Source: HGM12587 sp945786935 (lineage in GTDB: Bacteria > Bacillota > Clostridia > Lachnospirales > Lachnospiraceae). Taken from it: DNA of 64,000 nucleotides. Under the pieces are notes generated by a model. It was not told the DNA's origin. It saw nothing but the letters and a program-made list of their open reading frames with translations, and did no database searches. Location: NCBI GenBank assembly GCA_945786935.1, contig CALZFY010000001.1:49111-113110 (forward strand). The letters run 5' to 3'. A program made the translations under genes and the position numbers. Numbering within the stretch: the first letter of the stretch is position 1; every line of letters begins with the position of its first letter. Positions 43,177 through 51,785 of the stretch are shown here, piece after piece.

Positions 43177-44628
43177 TTATTTGTTTTTTTCAGCCAGGAC
43201 GGCCTTGATAAATTCCCATACTCTTGCAATGGAGGAAATAGAGGCCCGCTCCTTAATGGTATGGATCTCTTTTAAGTCCGGTCCGATGGAGATACATTCC
43301 AGTCCCGGAATCTTTTCGGAGAGAATGCCACATTCCAGCCCTGCGTGGATGGTAACCACCTCCGGCTTCTTACCATACAGCTTTTCATAAACCCTGATAC
43401 ACTGGTCACGGAATCTGGATTCCCTTGCATAAGGCCATGCCGGATAGTCACCGGAGAGAGAGACTTCTCCGCCCAGAAATTCTGTTAACTGTGTAATCTT
43501 TTCCGTGATATAAGCTTTTGCGGAAGCTACAGAGCTTCTTACAGAGAAGCACAACTGCAGGTTATCCTCTGTCAGGGAAATGACACCCATATTCAGAGAA
43601 GTTTCCACAAGCCCCGGAAGATCGACGCACATAGACTGTACCCCATTTGGCATCAGGTTCAGTGCGGTCAGGAGTTTTTCCTTAGAATCGGTATCCAGCA
43701 CATCTGCTTCCGCCATACCTGCACCTGCCATCACCAGCTGTGCGCGAGGGTCTGCGGAGGCATATTCCACTTTGACCTGTTCATTAAATTCTAAGAGAGC
43801 AGCTTCTACAGCGGCCAGGTCCTCATTTCGGATCAGCAGGGAGAAGGAAGCATCCTTTGGAATGACATTTTCCTTGACACCGCCTTCCATGGAAATGATT
43901 TCAAAGTCGCAGCTCTTTTTCAATGCCATGAAAAATCTTCCTGAAAGAACATTGGCATTGGCAAGTCCGTTATTAATTTCAATTCCGGAGTGTCCACCTA
44001 AGATTCCTTCAAATTTAAAATCCAGACAAAGACCGGAGGAAGGGATTCTTTTCACCGGAATATCTGATTGTGCACGAAGCCCGCCGGCACACCCTACGGT
44101 AAAGATGCCTTCTTCCTCAGAGTCGATATTCAGAAGCCGTTTTGCCTGACAGCAGGATAAGTCGATGCCGGTAGCACCCAAAAGTCCTACCTCTTCGGAA
44201 ACTGTGAAAACGACCTCCAGACGGGGATGAGGAATGTCTTTTGCATCTAAAAGTGCAAGCCCGTAAGCTACGGCAATCCCGTCATCTCCTCCCAGTGTTG
44301 TTTTTTTGGCATAGATCCAATCTCCGTCAATTCCAAGACGAAGCCCATCCTTTTCAAGATCAAGGTCACAATCGGCAGCCTTATCACCGACCATATCCAA
44401 ATGTCCCTGTAAGATAATAGCTTCCTCATCCTCATATCCTGGTGTAGCAGGTGCAATGATGATGACATTGCCAAGGGTATCCTGTTCACAGTACAGATTT
44501 CTTTTCCTTGCAAAGTCCACGCAGTAATCACTCAATGCTTTCTCATGAAAGGAAGTGTGGGGAATACTGCAGATTTCTTCAAAATAATAAAATACACTGG
44601 CTGGTTCCAGATGATTTAATACACGCAT
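43177..44628 (-). CDS. pepD: Beta-Ala-His dipeptidase PepD (aminoacyl-histidine dipeptidase)
   Basis: 483 residues of peptidase family M20. The start RVLNHLEPASVFYYFEEICSIPH is typical of PepD. Metal ligands are visible as LQGHLDMVG, LGGDDGIA (Asp) and SEEVGLLG (the base Glu pair). It cuts Xaa-His and other dipeptides in the cytoplasm. The ribosome site AGAGGTAATTTC precedes the ATG. yerC-like and PHP genes lie upstream on the same strand. Confidence 0.93.
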   Translation of the reverse strand: MRVLNHLEPASVFYYFEEICSIPHTSFHEKALSDYCVDFARKRNLYCEQDTLGNVIIIAPATPGYEDEEAIILQGHLDMVGDKAADCDLDLEKDGLRLGIDGDWIYAKKTTLGGDDGIAVAYGLALLDAKDIPHPRLEVVFTVSEEVGLLGATGIDLSCCQAKRLLNIDSEEEGIFTVGCAGGLRAQSDIPVKRIPSSGLCLDFKFEGILGGHSGIEINNGLANANVLSGRFFMALKKSCDFEIISMEGGVKENVIPKDASFSLLIRNEDLAAVEAALLEFNEQVKVEYASADPRAQLVMAGAGMAEADVLDTDSKEKLLTALNLMPNGVQSMCVDLPGLVETSLNMGVISLTEDNLQLCFSVRSSVASAKAYITEKITQLTEFLGGEVSLSGDYPAWPYARESRFRDQCIRVYEKLYGKKPEVVTIHAGLECGILSEKIPGLECISIGPDLKEIHTIKERASISSIARVWEFIKAVLAEKNK

Positions 44629-44643
44629 GAAATTACCTCTGTT

Positions 44644-44943
44644 TTATTTGTTATCTGTCTTTTCCAGTCTGGAGAATACCATATCGTATCCGTCACATCC
44701 ATAGTTTAAGGAACGGTTTACACGGCTGATGGTAGCAGTGGAAGCACCGGTTTTTTCTGCAATTTCCAGATATGTTTTCTTTTCACGCAGCATTTTTGCT
44801 ACTTCATAGCGCTGGGAAAGAGACAAAAGCTCATTGATGGTACAAACATCCTGGAAAAATGTGTAGCATTCTTCTTTATTCTGAAGTGTGAGAATTGCCT
44901 CAAATAGATGGTCAACGGCTTCGGTTTTTACTGTTTTACTCAT
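44644..44943 (-). CDS. YerC/YecD family TrpR-related regulator
   Basis: 99 residues. LYxAI-like N-terminal helix, then SLSQRYEVAKMLREKKTYLEIAEKTGASTATISRVNRSL, a TrpR-type helix-turn-helix with the phosphate-contacting region. The family is found beside many Firmicutes metabolic genes; its ligand is not known. Strong ribosome site AAGGAGATA. It lies between the PHP gene and pepD and is likely co-transcribed. Confidence 0.92.
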   Translation of the reverse strand: MSKTVKTEAVDHLFEAILTLQNKEECYTFFQDVCTINELLSLSQRYEVAKMLREKKTYLEIAEKTGASTATISRVNRSLNYGCDGYDMVFSRLEKTDNK

Positions 44944-44957
44944 AGAAAGTATCTCCT

Positions 44958-45677
44958 TTAAAATTTATATCGGTTTACATATTTTTTAAGATAATCTACA
45001 TCCTGATTTACGATCAGATGTTTTGGAAAGCTGATTTCCGTCAAAAGCGAAACGGCTTTATCATGATTTCCTACCGCCAGATCAATGTGTGCATCACTTC
45101 CCATGACGATCGGTACATCATACTGAGCACAAAGCTCCAAAAGTTCCAGATCCAGAGGTCGGGCATTGACTCTGGCCCCGCCTTCCGTCAGAGAGGCATT
45201 GTTTAACTCGATCAGGGTGTGATATTCCCCGGCGGCAAGAACAATTTCCCTGTAATCCACAGGATAGCGCCGGTCATCGGGGTGGCCGATGATATTGATC
45301 AGGGGATTTTTGATCGCATTTATATAGGCCCTTGTATTTTCTTCCTTCGTTCCCGGTGTCATACACGGAATGTGCAGGCTGGCAATGGTAATATCCAGCT
45401 TGCGTAAAATAGTTTCCGGAAGATCTACAGTTCCATTGGCGTCCAAAATATTTAATTCTGCTCCTAAAAGCAGTTCTACACCGCACATCTGCCGATCTAC
45501 CACCTTTAAATTCTGGAAATAGAATTCGTGGCAGCTCCCCGGCATTTTCGGTGCATGCTCTGTGATGCCCAAAAGCTTTAAGCCTTTTTCGCTGGCAGAA
45601 TGAGCCATCTCACGGATCGTACTGTAAGAATGGCCACTGGCCAGTGTATGGGTATGAGTGTCTAAAACATCAATCAT
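44958..45677 (-). CDS. PHP domain phosphoesterase (YcdX-like)
   Basis: 239 residues beginning MIDVLDTHTHTLASGHSYST. The metal-binding clusters THTH, ITEHAP, ASLHIP, IGHPDD and GSDAHI are all present. YcdX-type proteins are zinc phosphatases of uncertain substrate. The start at 45677 follows GAGGTAGAAAAA; an 8-residue upstream extension is possible but has no site. Confidence 0.9.
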   Translation of the reverse strand: MIDVLDTHTHTLASGHSYSTIREMAHSASEKGLKLLGITEHAPKMPGSCHEFYFQNLKVVDRQMCGVELLLGAELNILDANGTVDLPETILRKLDITIASLHIPCMTPGTKEENTRAYINAIKNPLINIIGHPDDRRYPVDYREIVLAAGEYHTLIELNNASLTEGGARVNARPLDLELLELCAQYDVPIVMGSDAHIDLAVGNHDKAVSLLTEISFPKHLIVNQDVDYLKKYVNRYKF

Positions 45678-45817
45678 TTTTTCTACCTCATAATTTCGCA
45701 CTTTAATACGTTACATTATAAGGAAGGTGAAGAGACTTTGCAAGCCCTTTTGTGAAACATATGTTAGAAAATTAACAAATAGCTTAAAAGCAGGAGTGAA
45801 CAATCAAAAAATTATAT

Positions 45818-45846
45818 TTGCGGTACGAACATATGTATGGTACACT
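45818..45846 (+). promoter_or_regulatory. Promoter of pcrA
   Basis: TTGCGG (45818-45823), 17 bases, TACACT (45841-45846). Confidence 0.65.
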
Positions 45847-45907
45847 GGAAAAGAATATGGAAAGGATGGTTGCTGGAGAGAGGTAAACAGTAACAACAAG
45901 AAGACAA

Positions 45908-48127
45908 ATGAGTATTTATGATACATTAAATGATAGACAAAAAGAAGCGGTGTTATGCACGGAGGGCCCGCTTTTGATCCTGGCCGGTGCAGGCTCCGGA
46001 AAGACCCGTGTTCTTACCCACAGAATTGCATATTTGATCGAGGAATGCGGTGTAAATCCATGGAATATTCTGGCGATTACTTTTACCAACAAGGCAGCAG
46101 GGGAAATGCGGGAGCGTGTGGACAAAATCGTTGGATTTGGAAGCGACAGTGTATGGGTTTCCACCTTTCATTCCTGCTGTGTGCGGATTTTAAGAAGACA
46201 TATCGACCTTCTGGGTTATGATACCAATTTTACCATTTATGATTCCGATGATCAGAAATCCGTTATGAAGGACGTGATCAGAAGTATGGATCTGGATCCG
46301 AAGATTTACAAGGAGAGATCCTTTTTGGGAGTGATCTCCCATGCAAAGGACGAGCTTGTTTCGCCGGAAGAATTTATGCTGAATGCAGGGGCTGATTACA
46401 AGCTCCGGCTGATCGCACAGTCCTATGTGGAGTACCAGAAAGCACTGAAAAAAAACAACGCCCTGGACTTTGATGATCTGATCGTCAAGACCGTAGAATT
46501 GTTTCAAAGTCACCCGGAGGTTCTGGATTTTTACCAGGAGCGTTTCCGCTATATTATGGTAGACGAATACCAGGATACCAACACAGCACAGTTTCAGTTT
46601 GTAAGCCTGCTGGCAGGAAAATATCAGAACCTGTGTGTGGTAGGTGATGATGATCAGTCCATCTATAAATTCCGGGGTGCTAACATCGGCAACATTTTAA
46701 ATTTTGAAAAAGTATTTCCAAAGGCAAAGGTTATTAAGCTGGAGCAGAATTACCGCTCTACCGGAAATATTTTAAATGCTGCCAATGCAGTGATCAGTCA
46801 TAACATTGGTCGTAAGGATAAAAAGCTCTGGACAGAGTCAGAGGATGGAGATGGTATTTTCTTCCGCCAGTTTTACAATGGATATGAGGAAGCGGAGTAT
46901 GTGGCAGAGCAGATTCGAAAAAGTGTAAGAGAGGGAGAAAGCCGTTATCAGGATCATGCTATTTTGTACCGGACCAATGCCCAGTCCCGACTTTTTGAAG
47001 AGCAGTTTATCAGGGATAACATTCCCTATCGTATCATTGGGGGAATTAACTTCTATGCCAGAAAGGAAATCAAGGATCTGCTTTCCTACTTAAAAACCAT
47101 TGATAACGGTGTGGATGATCTGGCGGTGAAGCGTATTATCAATGTACCAAAACGCGGGATTGGACCAACCACCATCGACAAGGTCCAAAGGTTTGCAGAC
47201 GATCACGACATGAGCTTTTTAGAGGTTTTGGGACAGGCAGACGGCATTCCTGAATTTGGCCGGACTGCCTCAAAGCTTAAAAATTTTGCAATGGTGATTC
47301 ATGCATTTCGTGCAAAGGCAGAAGAGCTTACCCTGACAGAGCTGATGGAAGATATTTTAGAGGTTACGGGCTATCGCCGTGAGCTGGAGCTGGAAGGTAC
47401 GGATGAAGCCAAGGCAAGAATCGAAAATATTGATGAATTGATCTCCAAGGTTGCTTCCTATGAAGAAAATTGTGTGGACGAACCGGCAACCCTTTCCGGC
47501 TTTTTAGAGGAAGTTGCGCTGGTAGCTGACATTGACAATCTGGAAGCGGATGAAAACAGAGTGCTTCTTATGACTTTACACAGTGCCAAAGGTCTGGAGT
47601 TTCCGTATGTCTATTTGTCCGGTATGGAGGACGGTATTTTCCCAAGCTATATGTCTATTATGGCAGATAATCCGGCAGAAGAGATTGAGGAAGAACGCCG
47701 TCTGTGTTATGTAGGAATCACCCGTGCTATGAAAAGGCTTACCATGACCGCTGCCAGGATGCGTATGATCCGTGGGCAGAATCAGATGAATGCAGTTTCC
47801 AGATTTATGAAGGAAGTTCCTCAGGACTATCTGGAAAGAGGCTGCCAGGTGAAAAAAGATAAAACCGAAGAAATCCAAAAGACCAATACCTATATGGAGC
47901 GCAAAAAAGCATTCATGGAAAAACCGAAGGCTGTACAGCAGTTTACTGTAACCAAAGCAGAAGGCCTTGCGTATACTGTAGGTGACAGAGTCTGTCATAT
48001 GAAATTTGGCGAAGGAACGGTGGCAGAAATCACAGAAGGTGGTCGTGATTATGAAGTGGCGGTCGATTTTGACGGCGTGGGACGTAAGAGGATGTTTGCT
48101 TCTTTTGCGAAACTAAAGAAAGTATAA
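45908..48127 (+). CDS. pcrA: ATP-dependent DNA helicase PcrA/UvrD
   Basis: 739 residues, SF1A 3'-5' helicase for repair and replication restart. Motif Ia/I LLILAGAGSGKTRVLTHR, motif II YIMVDEYQDTN, motif III VVGDDDQSIYKFRGA, motif IV LEQNYRST, motif V TLHSAKGLEFPYV, motif VI YVGITRAMKRL. The C-terminus ends in the Tudor-like YTVGDRVCHMKFGEGTV domain typical of PcrA, which contacts RNA polymerase. The ribosome site is weak (AAGAAG). Confidence 0.96.
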   Translation: MSIYDTLNDRQKEAVLCTEGPLLILAGAGSGKTRVLTHRIAYLIEECGVNPWNILAITFTNKAAGEMRERVDKIVGFGSDSVWVSTFHSCCVRILRRHIDLLGYDTNFTIYDSDDQKSVMKDVIRSMDLDPKIYKERSFLGVISHAKDELVSPEEFMLNAGADYKLRLIAQSYVEYQKALKKNNALDFDDLIVKTVELFQSHPEVLDFYQERFRYIMVDEYQDTNTAQFQFVSLLAGKYQNLCVVGDDDQSIYKFRGANIGNILNFEKVFPKAKVIKLEQNYRSTGNILNAANAVISHNIGRKDKKLWTESEDGDGIFFRQFYNGYEEAEYVAEQIRKSVREGESRYQDHAILYRTNAQSRLFEEQFIRDNIPYRIIGGINFYARKEIKDLLSYLKTIDNGVDDLAVKRIINVPKRGIGPTTIDKVQRFADDHDMSFLEVLGQADGIPEFGRTASKLKNFAMVIHAFRAKAEELTLTELMEDILEVTGYRRELELEGTDEAKARIENIDELISKVASYEENCVDEPATLSGFLEEVALVADIDNLEADENRVLLMTLHSAKGLEFPYVYLSGMEDGIFPSYMSIMADNPAEEIEEERRLCYVGITRAMKRLTMTAARMRMIRGQNQMNAVSRFMKEVPQDYLERGCQVKKDKTEEIQKTNTYMERKKAFMEKPKAVQQFTVTKAEGLAYTVGDRVCHMKFGEGTVAEITEGGRDYEVAVDFDGVGRKRMFASFAKLKKV

Positions 48128-48131
48128 AATT

Positions 48132-48160
48132 TTTCAGAAACCTAGTAAAAAAAATATAAT
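48132..48160 (+). promoter_or_regulatory. Promoter of the acidic membrane protein gene
   Basis: TTTCAG (48132-48137), 17 bases, TATAAT (48155-48160). Confidence 0.6.
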
Positions 48161-48202
48161 TGTGGTATCATAATAAAAAGCTTGATCGGGAGGTCTTATC
48201 AT

Positions 48203-48493
48203 ATGAACAGAGCAGAAGAATTATTAGCACAGATTCTGAAAAAGGAACAGCAGAAAGAAGAAAAGAAATGTAATGTTATTTGCATCGTTGTAGGAATTGT
48301 TGCATTTGTTGTAGCAGTTGCAGGAATCGCTTATGCGGTATATCGCTTCATGAAACCGGATTATCTGGAAGATTATGAAGATGATATCGAAGACGATTTT
48401 GATTATGATGATGATTTCTTCGATGACGATGATGAGTTTGAAGAAGATCCTGAAGCTGAAGAAACAGCAAAGGCTGAAGAAGAATCAAAATAG
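48203..48493 (+). CDS. Small single-pass membrane protein with a polyacidic tail
   Basis: 96 residues: a charged N-terminal helix (LLAQILKKEQQKEEKKC), one hydrophobic helix (about 28-51), then a tail almost wholly Asp, Glu and Tyr/Phe (YEDDIEDDFDYDDDFF). No family is recognised. The start at 48203 follows GGGAGGT. A hairpin terminator follows, but rlmD begins right after it. An acidic, disordered tail on the membrane could bind cations or basic proteins; this is inference. Confidence 0.75.
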   Translation: MNRAEELLAQILKKEQQKEEKKCNVICIVVGIVAFVVAVAGIAYAVYRFMKPDYLEDYEDDIEDDFDYDDDFFDDDDEFEEDPEAEETAKAEEESK

Positions 48494-48505
48494 AATAAAA
48501 ATTAC

Positions 48506-48534
48506 AAAGGGCTGCTCATCAGGGCAGCCTTTTC
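48506..48534 (+). terminator. Terminator after the acidic membrane protein gene
   Basis: GGCTGC, loop of about 8 bases, GCAGCC, then TTTT. Confidence 0.75.
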
Positions 48535-48548
48535 TAGTGGAGGTTAGT

Positions 48549-49901
48549 TTGAAAAAAGGAGAGATTTACGAAGGATATGTAGATCATGTATCCTTTCCAA
48601 ATAAAGGTGTGATCAGGATGGAAGAAGAAAAGGTTGTGGTAAAGCATGCCCTTACAGGACAGAAGATCCGTTTTTCCATCAGTAAAAAGAGAAAAGGGAA
48701 ATGGGAGGGACGTCTTTTGGAGATTTTGGAAAAGTCTCCTGTGGAAATAGAAGAAGGATGTCCACACTACGGTATTTGTGGTGGCTGTGAGTTCCAGACA
48801 CTGCCTTATGAAGAACAGGTGAAGATGAAGGAGGCTCAGGTAAAAGAGATTTTACAGGCTGTTTGTCCGGAAATTCCTTTTGAGGGACTGATTCCAAGCC
48901 CCGTATATAAGGAATACCGTAATAAAATGGAATTTTCCTTTGGAGACGCTTACAAGGGCGGTCCATTGTCTCTTGGCATGCATAAAAGAGGAAGCTTTTA
49001 TGACATTGTAGAGGTAGAAAGCTGTCAGCTGGTAGATGAGGATTTTCGAAAGATTCTGACTGTTACACTGGAACATTTCCGTGAACGGAAGGTACCCTTT
49101 TTCCAGAAGATGCGCCATGAAGGTTACCTGCGTCACCTGCTGGTACGAAAAGCCGTAAAAACACAGGAAATCTTAGTGGATCTGGTAACCAGCACCCAGA
49201 TGGAAGTGGATCTGCAGCCCTGGGTGGAGAAGCTTCTGGCACTTCCTTTAAAAGGAAAATTTGCAGGTATTTTGCACACGAAAAATGACAGTCTGGCAGA
49301 TGTGGTACAAAATGACGGCACTGAAATATTGTACGGACAGGATTATTTCTATGAGGAACTTTTGGGGCTTCGGTTCAGGATTTCCCCATTTTCTTTCTTC
49401 CAGACAAACTCTCTGGGAGCGGAGGTACTCTACTCTAAAGCAAGAGAATATGTGGGAGATACCAAAGATCAGGTGGTGTTTGACTTATACAGCGGCACAG
49501 GAACCATTGCCCAGATTCTTGCACCGGTGGCGAAAAAAGTCGTGGGGGTGGAAATCGTGGAAGAAGCAGTGGAGGCTGCGAAAGTGAACGCAGAGCTGAA
49601 CGGCCTTTCTAACTGTGAGTTTCTGGCAGGGGATGTTTTGAAGGTACTGGATACCATTGAAGAAAGACCGGATTTCATTGTGCTGGATCCGCCGCGGGAC
49701 GGCATCCATCCAAAGGCACTGAAAAAGATCATTGACTACGGCGTAGAGCGGATGGTTTACATTTCCTGTAAACCCACCTCTCTTGCAAGGGATCTGGTGG
49801 AATTACAGGAGAATGGTTACCGGGTGGAACGGTGCTGCAGTGTTGACATGTTTCCTTCCACGGGAAATTTGGAAACAGTATGTTTATTATCACGGAAATA
49901 A
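48549..49901 (+). CDS. rlmD: 23S rRNA (uracil-5-)-methyltransferase RlmD/RumA family
   Basis: 450 residues. A TRAM-like N-terminal domain (KGEIYEGYVDHVSFPNKGVIR) is followed by iron-sulfur cysteines (CPHYGICGGC), the FQTNSLGAEVLYS segment, the SAM site DLYSGTGTIAQ, LDPPRDG and the catalytic YISCKP. It methylates U1939 or U747-type positions of 23S rRNA. The start is a TTG at 48549, chosen because TGGAGG lies 6 bases before; an open reading upstream overlaps the acidic gene and is not coding. Confidence 0.92.
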   Translation: MKKGEIYEGYVDHVSFPNKGVIRMEEEKVVVKHALTGQKIRFSISKKRKGKWEGRLLEILEKSPVEIEEGCPHYGICGGCEFQTLPYEEQVKMKEAQVKEILQAVCPEIPFEGLIPSPVYKEYRNKMEFSFGDAYKGGPLSLGMHKRGSFYDIVEVESCQLVDEDFRKILTVTLEHFRERKVPFFQKMRHEGYLRHLLVRKAVKTQEILVDLVTSTQMEVDLQPWVEKLLALPLKGKFAGILHTKNDSLADVVQNDGTEILYGQDYFYEELLGLRFRISPFSFFQTNSLGAEVLYSKAREYVGDTKDQVVFDLYSGTGTIAQILAPVAKKVVGVEIVEEAVEAAKVNAELNGLSNCEFLAGDVLKVLDTIEERPDFIVLDPPRDGIHPKALKKIIDYGVERMVYISCKPTSLARDLVELQENGYRVERCCSVDMFPSTGNLETVCLLSRK

Positions 49902-49916
49902 AACAAACAGACTTTT

Positions 49917-49946
49917 TGGGGTGACTGAAAATTTTCAGTCACCCCA
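49917..49946. repeat. 30-bp perfect palindrome between convergent genes
   Basis: TGGGGTGACTGAAAA joins its reverse complement with no loop. It lies between rlmD and the AIM24 gene. Neither strand has a T-run at the right side, so it is not a classic terminator. Confidence 0.85.
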
Positions 49947-49962
49947 TTGTGTTAGAGGGTAT

Positions 49963-50721
49963 TTATCCAACCGCTGCAAGAAGAACCTTTCCGGTTCCAC
50001 GGTATACATTTACCAAACCTTCGCCGGAAGCAGCGGATCCAATCAGGCTCTTGCCGGAGCGTTCTACTGTAAAATCCAGGCTGCCTGACCAGGCGATGGC
50101 AAAGTTTCCATCAATTTTCAGTACATCATCCTGAAGGGAAACCTCTATGAGTTCCTCTTTCGGACAGGGGGATTCCAGACAGAGAATTCCTTTTCCCTGG
50201 ATTCCCAAATTGAACAAGCCTTCGTTTCCGGCCACAGCAGAAGAAAGGTTGCTTCTCATGATCGTTTTGTGTCTTAGAGAAGACTCACATGCCAGAAACA
50301 GTCCGTCATCCAGAACGATGGTACCGCCCCAGTCACTGACATCCAAAAGAAGAATGTGTTTATAGGTTGGCTCCAGCACCAGAGTTCCATCGCCGGTATA
50401 TTCCGGTTTGATGGCAGATTCTTTGGTTACAGAACCCCGCACTGCTTTTGAGAGAAGATCTCCCACTCCTTTGATTCCGGTTGTTGCCGTTACATCCCCC
50501 ACAAACCACTGCATGCTGCCGGCCTGAACAGTCACATTGGATTTTTTTACATCACAGACTACCTGTCGTTTTCTGATGTTCATCTGGCTGCGATAGTAAG
50601 CATTTATGGCATCCTGGGGCAGCACACTGATATCCTTCTGATACTCAATGACGGAAAATGCTCCGAGAGTGTCTAATACCTTTACGTTATCGTTGTTTGT
50701 AAAATTTTGAATCTGATACAT
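49963..50721 (-). CDS. AIM24 family protein
   Basis: 252 residues. The pattern of short beta repeats (VTVQAGSMQWFVGDV, LVLEPTYKHILLLDV, IVLDDGLFLACE, LCLESPCPKEELIEV) matches the AIM24/TIGR00266 family, a double-stranded beta helix related to mitochondrial AIM24. Function in bacteria is unknown. GGAGGAAAAAC precedes the start. It forms an operon with a tiny ORF and a DUF4230 gene. Confidence 0.88.
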   Translation of the reverse strand: MYQIQNFTNNDNVKVLDTLGAFSVIEYQKDISVLPQDAINAYYRSQMNIRKRQVVCDVKKSNVTVQAGSMQWFVGDVTATTGIKGVGDLLSKAVRGSVTKESAIKPEYTGDGTLVLEPTYKHILLLDVSDWGGTIVLDDGLFLACESSLRHKTIMRSNLSSAVAGNEGLFNLGIQGKGILCLESPCPKEELIEVSLQDDVLKIDGNFAIAWSGSLDFTVERSGKSLIGSAASGEGLVNVYRGTGKVLLAAVG

Positions 50722-50734
50722 TGTTTTTCCTCCG

Positions 50735-50845
50735 TTATTTTTTGTATGTGGATGTATCCAAAAGTCCCAGTCTCTTACAATAATTTGGAGACTTCTTCAT
50801 CTTTTCAAGCAGGATACATCGTCTGATTCTTTGCTCGGCTGTCAA
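50735..50845 (-). CDS. Small protein (36 aa) between the DUF4230 and AIM24 genes
   Basis: A minus-strand reading of 36 codons from a TTG at 50843-50845 to a TAA at 50735, translating as LTAEQRIRRCILLEKMKK and then SPNYCKRLGLLDTSTYKK. An ATG at 50852-50854 is in frame but touches the ribosome site AAGGAGA, so the TTG with a 9-base gap is preferred. The N-terminal part could be an amphipathic helix, and there are two Cys. The reading fills nearly all of the gap between its two neighbours, with 15 bases to the gene before. No family is recognised. Confidence 0.65.
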   Translation of the reverse strand: MTAEQRIRRCILLEKMKKSPNYCKRLGLLDTSTYKK

Positions 50846-50860
50846 GACTACCATCTCCTT

Positions 50861-51580
50861 TTATTGTACATTTTTCAGTTCTCTGAATTCGATTTTGTAG
50901 CCAAGCTCCCTGACAGCTTCCGTGTTAACCAGCTTTTCAATGATTGCTTTGGCATTTTCAGATGCATTCTCTAAAAGTCCCCGATCGATTGCCTTTTGTT
51001 CCATGGTTTCTTTGCAGGTTTTATCAAACTCTCTGACATCCTCAACCTTTACTTCATTGAAAAGTCCGTCCTTTTCAAATAATGTTTCGTAGTTTTCAGT
51101 GACATGTGAAAGAATTTCGGCCGGTGGGAGTGAAACAGTAATGGTTTTATTCTCCTCATCCTCTTCGACAGTCACGCGGTCTACGTCAATCCCTGCTTTG
51201 ATTATGCCATCCCATTTTGCGATAAAGGATTTGGTTGTGAAATCAAAGGGAACTGTCTTACCGAAAAATTCTGCCGGATCCTGATATTCGCATGCATCCG
51301 TGTATAAATATTCCACTGTGGCAAGCTCGCCCATGTCACGGATTTCCGATACGATCAATGCCAGATCGATCTTTTGGGTAGCGGTTTCATATACTACCAC
51401 AGGATCAGAAAGCGTTTTGTTTTCTTCCTCCAATCTGGCTACCTCTTTTTCAAATTTTCCTTTCCCGATGGCGTAGCCGGAAAAATAAATGACTGCGATC
51501 ACAGCCAGTATGGCAATCGCGAAAATGATTCTTCTGATCCTTTTTAAATCTTCAAAGGTATATCCGTTTGGTCTTTTCAT
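50861..51580 (-). CDS. DUF4230 domain membrane-anchored protein
   Basis: 239 residues. One N-terminal membrane helix (RIIFAIAILAVIAVIYFSGYAIG) then a coiled linker and an extracellular DUF4230 domain (VVYETATQKIDLALIVSEIRDMGELATVEY). No function known. The start at 51580 follows AAGGAAG. It is first of three genes reading left: DUF4230, the 36-codon ORF and AIM24. Confidence 0.85.
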   Translation of the reverse strand: MKRPNGYTFEDLKRIRRIIFAIAILAVIAVIYFSGYAIGKGKFEKEVARLEEENKTLSDPVVVYETATQKIDLALIVSEIRDMGELATVEYLYTDACEYQDPAEFFGKTVPFDFTTKSFIAKWDGIIKAGIDVDRVTVEEDEENKTITVSLPPAEILSHVTENYETLFEKDGLFNEVKVEDVREFDKTCKETMEQKAIDRGLLENASENAKAIIEKLVNTEAVRELGYKIEFRELKNVQ

Positions 51581-51715
51581 AGCACTTCTTCCTTTCTGGT
51601 GTAGAGAACACATTTGGTGTTTGCAGTGCCATTATATAATCCTTTGGGATGAAAATATACATCGGGTTTTGCGAAATAGAAGGTTCTATTTCACATGGCC
51701 TGGCGAAGAGCACTC

Positions 51716-51744
51716 TTGTTCCGGGAAGTGGCTTGAAGTATAAT
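51716..51744 (+). promoter_or_regulatory. Promoter of the XRE-type regulator at 51786
   Basis: TTGTTC (51716-51721), 17 bases, TATAAT (51739-51744). Confidence 0.65.
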
Positions 51745-51785
51745 GAAATATATGAGAAAGCATATTTTACAAAGGGAGATCTACC

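Noticed and set aside
43580..44149. Plus-strand open reading of 189 codons opposite pepD
   Set aside because: Low-complexity Ser-rich shadow of pepD.
48375..48548. Upstream in-frame extension of rlmD through the acidic protein gene
   Set aside because: The extension reads out of frame over the Asp/Glu-rich gene and its terminator and gives a Met/Ile-rich nonsense peptide; the TTG at 48549 has a proper ribosome site.
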